From positions 1 to 10,977 of the forward strand of contig JAWXVE010000073.1 in the NCBI GenBank assembly GCA_044425575.1: a stretch of 10,977 nucleotides of DNA, written 5' to 3'. Numbering within the stretch: the stretch's first letter is position 1; every line of letters begins with the position of its first letter. Source of the stretch: JAWXVE01 sp044425575. Lineage in GTDB: Bacteria; Bacillota; Clostridia; Lachnospirales; Lachnospiraceae. The position numbers were made by a program, and so were the translations under genes. The notes beneath the pieces are model-generated. The model was given only the letters and a program-made list of their open reading frames with translations. It ran no database searches and had not been told where the DNA came from. Shown here piece after piece: positions 7,574 through 10,977 of this stretch.

Positions 7574-8350
7574 ATGAAACCACTCTTAACACTCAAAGAT
7601 ATTTCCTATTCCTACCACACCATGGACGGAGAAATCCCAGCATTAAGTCATATACAATTATCAGTGTCCGCCAATGAATTCATTGCTATAGTGGGTCCTA
7701 GTGGATGTGGAAAATCCACTTTACTATCTATTATTGCAGCACTCATTCAACCAGAAATAGGAGAAATTGACTATCATGTACATACAAAAGATGCACCTAA
7801 GATACAAATCGGTTATATGTTGCAAAAAGATCACCTACTAGAATGGCGTAGTGTCTACGAGAATGTATTGCTTGGACTTGAAATCAATCACATGAAAACA
7901 AAAGCGAATCTGGAACGTGCAGATCTTATGCTTGAAAAGTATGGATTGGCGAGCTTTCGCAACCAAAAACCATCTAGTCTATCTGGCGGTATGCGACAAA
8001 GAGTTGCACTGATCCGTACCTTAGTATTGAATCCAGATGTACTCCTATTAGATGAACCATTTAGTGCTCTTGATTACCAAACAAGACTTAGTGTATCCGA
8101 CGATATTTATCAAATTATTCGAAGGGAAGGCAAAACAGCAATTCTAGTGACACATGATTTATCAGAAGCAATTAGTCTAGGAGATACCGTATATGTATTA
8201 AGCAAACGCCCCTCTACTATTATAAAAGAAGTAAACATTGTTATGTCCGATGATTCACACACTCCACTCGCCAAACGAAATGCACCTGAGTTTAAGCAAT
8301 ACTTTAATTTATTATGGAAGGAATTAAATCATGAATCAAACAAATCATGA
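7574..8350 (+). CDS. ABC transporter ATP-binding protein, nitrate/sulfonate/taurine type
   Basis: Cytoplasmic ATPase subunit of an importer, 258 aa, most like the SsuB/TauB/ThiZ group. Seen: Walker A GPSGCGKST at 41-49, Q-loop with Gln84 in MLQKDHLLEWRSV (the L-x-W-R stretch is typical of this group), ABC signature LSGGMRQR at 136-143, Walker B VLLLDE at 156-161 followed by PFSALD, and the switch histidine His194 in VTHDLSEA. All catalytic motifs are intact. Start: TAGGGAG sits six bases upstream of the ATG. The last 20 bases overlap the permease gene, so the pair is co-translated. Substrate could be a sulfonate, thiamine precursor, nitrate or similar small molecule; nothing in the window decides this. 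Confidence 0.93.
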   Translation: MKPLLTLKDISYSYHTMDGEIPALSHIQLSVSANEFIAIVGPSGCGKSTLLSIIAALIQPEIGEIDYHVHTKDAPKIQIGYMLQKDHLLEWRSVYENVLLGLEINHMKTKANLERADLMLEKYGLASFRNQKPSSLSGGMRQRVALIRTLVLNPDVLLLDEPFSALDYQTRLSVSDDIYQIIRREGKTAILVTHDLSEAISLGDTVYVLSKRPSTIIKEVNIVMSDDSHTPLAKRNAPEFKQYFNLLWKELNHESNKS

Positions 8351-8354
8351 ATCA
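8326..8354 (+). repeat. 13-bp direct repeat across the ATPase/permease overlap
   Basis: AAATCATGAATCA occurs at 8326-8338 and again at 8342-8354, separated by three bases. The first copy carries the permease ATG; the second carries an out-of-frame ATG overlapping the ATPase TGA. It looks like a small local duplication of the translation-coupling site. Confidence 0.6.
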
Positions 8355-9137
8355 CCGAATTTATCAATGAACCAACAAGCATATGTAGCCAAAGTAAAGA
8401 AACAACATCACATTGTAATACTTGCAAGAGTGTTGATATTAATTGCATTCTTAGGTCTTTGGGAATGTGCCACTTATTATAAATGGATTGATTCTTTCTT
8501 CTATAGTAGTCCTTCTAAATTAGTGACTACTTTTTGGAAAATGGCTCAAGATTATTCCATATTTATTCACACTGGAATCACCTTATGGGAAACACTTATA
8601 AGCTTTGCTCTTGTAACAGTAATCAGCCTGCTTGTTGCTATGTTATTATGGTATTGCAAGCAGTTATCCCATATTGTAGAACCTTACTTTATTATGTTGA
8701 ATTCTCTTCCCAAGTCTGCTCTTGCACCACTCTTAATTGTATGGCTAGGAACTGGGATGAAAACAATTATTGTGGCTGGTGTATCAGTGGCTATTTTTGG
8801 CTCTATCATGACTCTATATACGGGTTTTATGCAAATGGATGCAGAGCAAGAAAAGCTCATCTACACGTTAGGGGGTAATCGGTTTGATATTTTAACAAAG
8901 ATTATGATTCCTGGTACAATTCCAATTATATTGAGTAACATGAAAGTAAATATCGGATTATGCCTAGTTGGTGTAATTATTGGTGAATTTCTTGCGGCAC
9001 GAAATGGACTTGGTTATTTAATCATTTATTCTTCTCAAGTATTCCAATTAGATCAACTTATTCTAGCAATTGTAATTTTGTGCATTATTGCCTATTTTTT
9101 GTATGAAATTATCTGCTTTTTTGAGCAACGTGATTGA
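8331..9137 (+). CDS. ABC transporter permease, SsuC/TauC/ThiX type
   Basis: Membrane subunit partnering the preceding ATPase, 268 aa, of the binding-protein-dependent permease family. Seen: a polar N-terminal stretch of about 27 residues, a first membrane segment near 28-47, further hydrophobic segments across 85-255, and the cytoplasmic EAA-type loop at about 171-200 (EQEKLIYTLGGNRF then KIMIPGTIP, with the key Gly at 181), which docks on the ATPase. The start at 8331 has AAGGA eight bases upstream; Met13 (8367) has no ribosome binding site. It shares 20 bp with the ATPase gene. No substrate-binding protein follows: the next gene is an unrelated sodium-coupled transporter. The binding protein must be encoded elsewhere or be lost. 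Confidence 0.92.
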   Translation: MNQTNHESPNLSMNQQAYVAKVKKQHHIVILARVLILIAFLGLWECATYYKWIDSFFYSSPSKLVTTFWKMAQDYSIFIHTGITLWETLISFALVTVISLLVAMLLWYCKQLSHIVEPYFIMLNSLPKSALAPLLIVWLGTGMKTIIVAGVSVAIFGSIMTLYTGFMQMDAEQEKLIYTLGGNRFDILTKIMIPGTIPIILSNMKVNIGLCLVGVIIGEFLAARNGLGYLIIYSSQVFQLDQLILAIVILCIIAYFLYEIICFFEQRD

Positions 9138-9142
9138 CTTCT

Positions 9143-9169
9143 ACACTTCCTTGTGTTAATTTGAAGTGT
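9143..9169 (+). terminator. Hairpin after the ABC permease (weak terminator candidate)
   Basis: ACACTTC (9143-9149) and GAAGTGT (9163-9169) pair over 7 bp around a 13-nt loop, starting 5 bp after the permease stop. No U run follows directly. It may only slow transcription, or be chance. Confidence 0.25.
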
Positions 9170-9178
9170 GCATGCACA
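9167..9178. promoter_or_regulatory. 12-bp perfect palindrome upstream of the NSS gene
   Basis: TGTGCATGCACA is a perfect palindrome about 70 bp before the NSS start codon; a further TGCATG follows at 9186-9191, reverse-complementary to CATGCA at 9171-9176. It could be an operator for the transporter gene. No well-scoring promoter was found beside it, so the role is uncertain. Confidence 0.3.
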
Positions 9179-9235
9179 TATTTTATGCATGGAACAAGAT
9201 TTATGCTACAACAAGATATTTTATAAGAACACATT

Positions 9236-9251
9236 GGAGAATGTTAAAATG
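9236..9251 (+). promoter_or_regulatory. Ribosome binding site that fixes the NSS transporter start
   Basis: GGAGA at 9236-9240 stands nine bases before the ATG at 9249. The longer frame beginning with GTG at 9168 has no ribosome binding site and adds 27 residues unlike the family. Confidence 0.65.
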
Positions 9252-10595
9252 ACGACAACAGATAAAAGGAATGGAGAACACAACAAAAGATTCGCAACTA
9301 GGTGGGGATTTATTCTTGCTTCCGTAGGTTCAGCAGTTGGAATGGCTAATGTATGGGGATTTCCTAATAAATTAGGGAGCAACGGTGGTGGTGCATTTCT
9401 TCTGCTTTATCTATTCTTTATTTTTATCTTTAGCTATGTTGGATTGCCAGCAGAATTTGCCATTGGGCGTGGTTCTAGAACTGGAACACTAGGTTCTTAT
9501 GAAAAAGCGTGGAGCTCAAGAAGTGATAAAATGGGGAAAATCGGCGGATTAGTCGGTTGGTTGCCCCTACTTGGGTCCCTATGTATTGCCATTGGTTATG
9601 CAGTCATTATCTCTTATGTATTAAAAGCCTTGGTAAATTCTTTAGATGGAACACTCATGAGTGTGGACACGAATACCTGGTTTGAATCATTTTCTATGAG
9701 CGCTTATTCTGTTGTTCCTTATCATGTTTTTATTGTTGTTATTACTCTTTTATCTCTATTTCTAGGGGCGAAAAGTATTGAAAAGACCAACAAGATTATG
9801 ATGCCTATCTTTTTCGTTATATTTGTAGTATTAGCCATTCGTGTGGCTATGTTACCAAATGTAATAGAAGGATATGCATTTATGTTCATTCCTCGTTGGG
9901 AGGAATTGCTAAATCCTATGGTATGGCTTTGGGCTATGGGACAAGCTTTCTTCTCGCTGTCCATTACTGGTAGTGGAATGATTGTGTATGGTTCTTACCT
10001 TGACGAAGAAGAAGATGTGGTGTCAGTTGCCAAGAAAACTGCAGTTTGCGACACCATTGCAGCCTTAGTGGCAGCAGCTGTTATTATTCCAGCTTGTTTC
10101 TCTTATCAGTTAGATGTGGGGTCTGGTCCAGGATTACTCTTTGTAACTCTTCCAACTATCCTACAAGATATTCCATTTGGACGAGTATTTGCAATTATCT
10201 TATACGTTGCCATGACATTTGCCGGTATTAGCTCCCTTCAAAATATGTTAGAAGCTGTAGCTGAATCACTATTGCATAAGTTTCCAAGTCTTAGTCGTAA
10301 AATGGTACTTGTTCTCTTGTGTATCTTATGCTTAGGAGTTGGTTGTAACATGGAAGCCATTACTAGTTGGGGACCTTGGATGGACTATGTATCGATTTAC
10401 ATCATTCCAATCGGTGCTACTATTGGTGCAATTTCCTGGTTCTGGATTATGAAAAAGGATGATTTGTTGCAAGAAATCAATAAGGGGACTGTTAAGAAGC
10501 ATGGAATGAGTTGGTATAATCTAGGACGTTATGTGTATGTGCCATTTGCAGTTATTTTATGCTTAGTTGCGCTTTTTATGCAGGTGGCTTTTTAA
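9249..10595 (+). CDS. Sodium-dependent transporter, NSS (SNF, LeuT-like) family, 448 aa
   Basis: Inner-membrane sodium-coupled symporter, probably for an amino acid or related solute. Seen: the N-terminal RFATRWGF followed by SVGSAVGMANVWGFP, where Ala29, Val30 and Asn34 fall at the LeuT sodium-site positions in the broken first helix; the extended NGGGAF loop (45-50); and the broken sixth helix GQAFFSLSITGSGM then IVYGSYL at about 231-251, the substrate and sodium pocket. Length matches bacterial members of 11-12 membrane segments. Substrate is not readable; characterised relatives carry tryptophan, tyrosine, leucine or other neutral amino acids. Start chosen at 9249 because GGAGA lies nine bases upstream. 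It lies 111 bp after the ABC permease, with a hairpin and palindrome between them, so it is probably a separate unit. A repeat cluster begins 4 bp after its stop. Confidence 0.92.
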   Translation: MTTTDKRNGEHNKRFATRWGFILASVGSAVGMANVWGFPNKLGSNGGGAFLLLYLFFIFIFSYVGLPAEFAIGRGSRTGTLGSYEKAWSSRSDKMGKIGGLVGWLPLLGSLCIAIGYAVIISYVLKALVNSLDGTLMSVDTNTWFESFSMSAYSVVPYHVFIVVITLLSLFLGAKSIEKTNKIMMPIFFVIFVVLAIRVAMLPNVIEGYAFMFIPRWEELLNPMVWLWAMGQAFFSLSITGSGMIVYGSYLDEEEDVVSVAKKTAVCDTIAALVAAAVIIPACFSYQLDVGSGPGLLFVTLPTILQDIPFGRVFAIILYVAMTFAGISSLQNMLEAVAESLLHKFPSLSRKMVLVLLCILCLGVGCNMEAITSWGPWMDYVSIYIIPIGATIGAISWFWIMKKDDLLQEINKGTVKKHGMSWYNLGRYVYVPFAVILCLVALFMQVAF

Positions 10596-10599
10596 GGTA

Positions 10600-10785
10600 G
10601 GAAAATCACTATATCAACATTGTAGCCAGAGGCATCTACTTCTTTCTGTACCTGCTGGTATGTGTATTTTCTTGCTCAGCATTATTTGGGAAGGAAAACC
10701 ACTGTATCAACATTGTAGACAGAGGTATCTACTTCTTTCTGTACCTGCTGGTATGTGTATTTTCTGGCTCAGCATTATTTGGGAA
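10600..10785 (+). repeat. Two tandem 93-bp direct repeats
   Basis: Copy A is 10600-10692 and copy B is 10693-10785. They differ at five of 93 positions by direct alignment. Each starts GGAAAA-C-ACT and ends ATTATTTGGGAA. Because 93 is a multiple of three and the unit lacks a stop in one frame, an open frame crosses both, but four of the five differences change the amino acid, which speaks against a selected protein. The first few bases of a third unit (GAAAAACCA, 10786-10794) follow. The array begins just after the NSS stop codon. Confidence 0.9.
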
Positions 10786-10913
10786 GAAAAACCAAAACTC
10801 GCTCCGCTCAAACAATTGGTTTTCCTTCCCTGCATTCGCCAGAAAATACACATACCTTACCGCAAAGGTTCAGAAAGAAGTAGATACCTCTGTCTACAAC
10901 CTCCACACAGTGG
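10699..10913. repeat. Long inverted repeat: copy B against an inverted third copy C
   Basis: The stretch 10817-10913 is a diverged reverse complement of 10699-10795. Exact blocks are 29 bp (10713-10741 with 10871-10899), 19 bp (10750-10768 with 10838-10856) and near-exact 15 bp (10781-10795 with 10817-10831, one or two mismatches), plus CCACTGT (10699-10705) with ACAGTGG (10907-10913). Between the blocks C differs by small insertions and deletions. The central 21 bp (10796-10816) form the loop. A transcript could fold into one very long hairpin. No transposase gene is visible, so it could be a non-autonomous element, a structured RNA, or remnant repeat DNA. Confidence 0.85.
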
Positions 10914-10977
10914 GAAAACACACTTGTCATGCAAGCAACAGCTAAACATCTAGGCGAACTTCCACCACCTCGACCTA

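Larger units (their letters stand above)
10596..10977. other. Gene-free right end of the window
   Basis: Apart from the direct and inverted repeat copies ending at 10913, the last 64 bp (10914-10977) hold nothing I recognise except a small CTTG/CAAG dyad at 10923-10935. No start codon with a ribosome binding site, tRNA-like fold or canonical terminator was found. It may belong to the flank of the repeat element or to the next gene's upstream region. Confidence 0.5.

Noticed and set aside
9168..9248. Longer NSS product starting at GTG 9168
   Set aside because: No ribosome binding site precedes it, the codon is part of a palindrome, and the extra 27 residues do not resemble the family N-terminus, while 9249 has GGAGA upstream.
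10600..10913. CRISPR array
   Set aside because: Units are 93 bp, directly adjacent with no unique spacers, only two in the same direction, and no cas gene is present.
10567..10953. Open frame of 128 codons with two 31-residue repeats at the right end
   Set aside because: It starts inside the NSS gene with no ribosome binding site and is open only because the 93-bp DNA unit lacks a stop in that frame. Four of the five differences between copies change the residue, and the frame then runs through the inverted copy.

Overview
The window looks like low-GC Firmicutes chromosome, most likely a Clostridia of the Lachnospiraceae type. This rests on A/T-rich DNA, strong AGGAG-type ribosome binding sites before almost every gene, and the protein families present; the genus is not determined. 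Seven minus-strand genes occupy the left two thirds (counting a broken mutS and the start of a transposase), three plus-strand transporter genes follow, and the last 380 bp is a non-coding repeat cluster.

Minus strand, in transcription order from about 7.46 kb leftward: a small SCP2 sterol-binding-domain protein, argH (argininosuccinate lyase), asd (aspartate-semialdehyde dehydrogenase), a hairpin-bearing gap, a SulP anion transporter with a STAS domain, a GNAT acetyltransferase, and mutS. argH and asd are closely spaced amino-acid biosynthesis genes (arginine, and lysine/threonine/methionine). mutS overlaps the GNAT stop codon and is broken: its reading frame is intact through Walker B and then stops where foreign DNA begins. 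That DNA has a promoter-like -10, a ribosome binding site and the first ten codons of another protein on the same strand, as expected for the end of an insertion sequence, probably with an IS1182-like transposase. The cell may therefore lack MutS-dependent mismatch repair.

Plus strand: a divergent 110-bp intergenic region with a perfect 10-bp dyad lying over the predicted SCP2 promoter separates the two blocks. Then come an ABC ATPase and permease of the nitrate/sulfonate/taurine/thiamine-precursor type, with no substrate-binding protein beside them, and a sodium-dependent transporter of the NSS (LeuT-like) family.

The right end (10600 onward) holds two direct 93-bp repeats followed by a third, inverted and more diverged copy, starting only 4 bp after the NSS stop codon. 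Copies two and three can form a hairpin with arms of nearly 100 nt. No CRISPR array, tRNA, rRNA or recognised riboswitch was seen. The two most notable items are the interrupted mutS and this repeat cluster; I found no convincing new multi-gene system.
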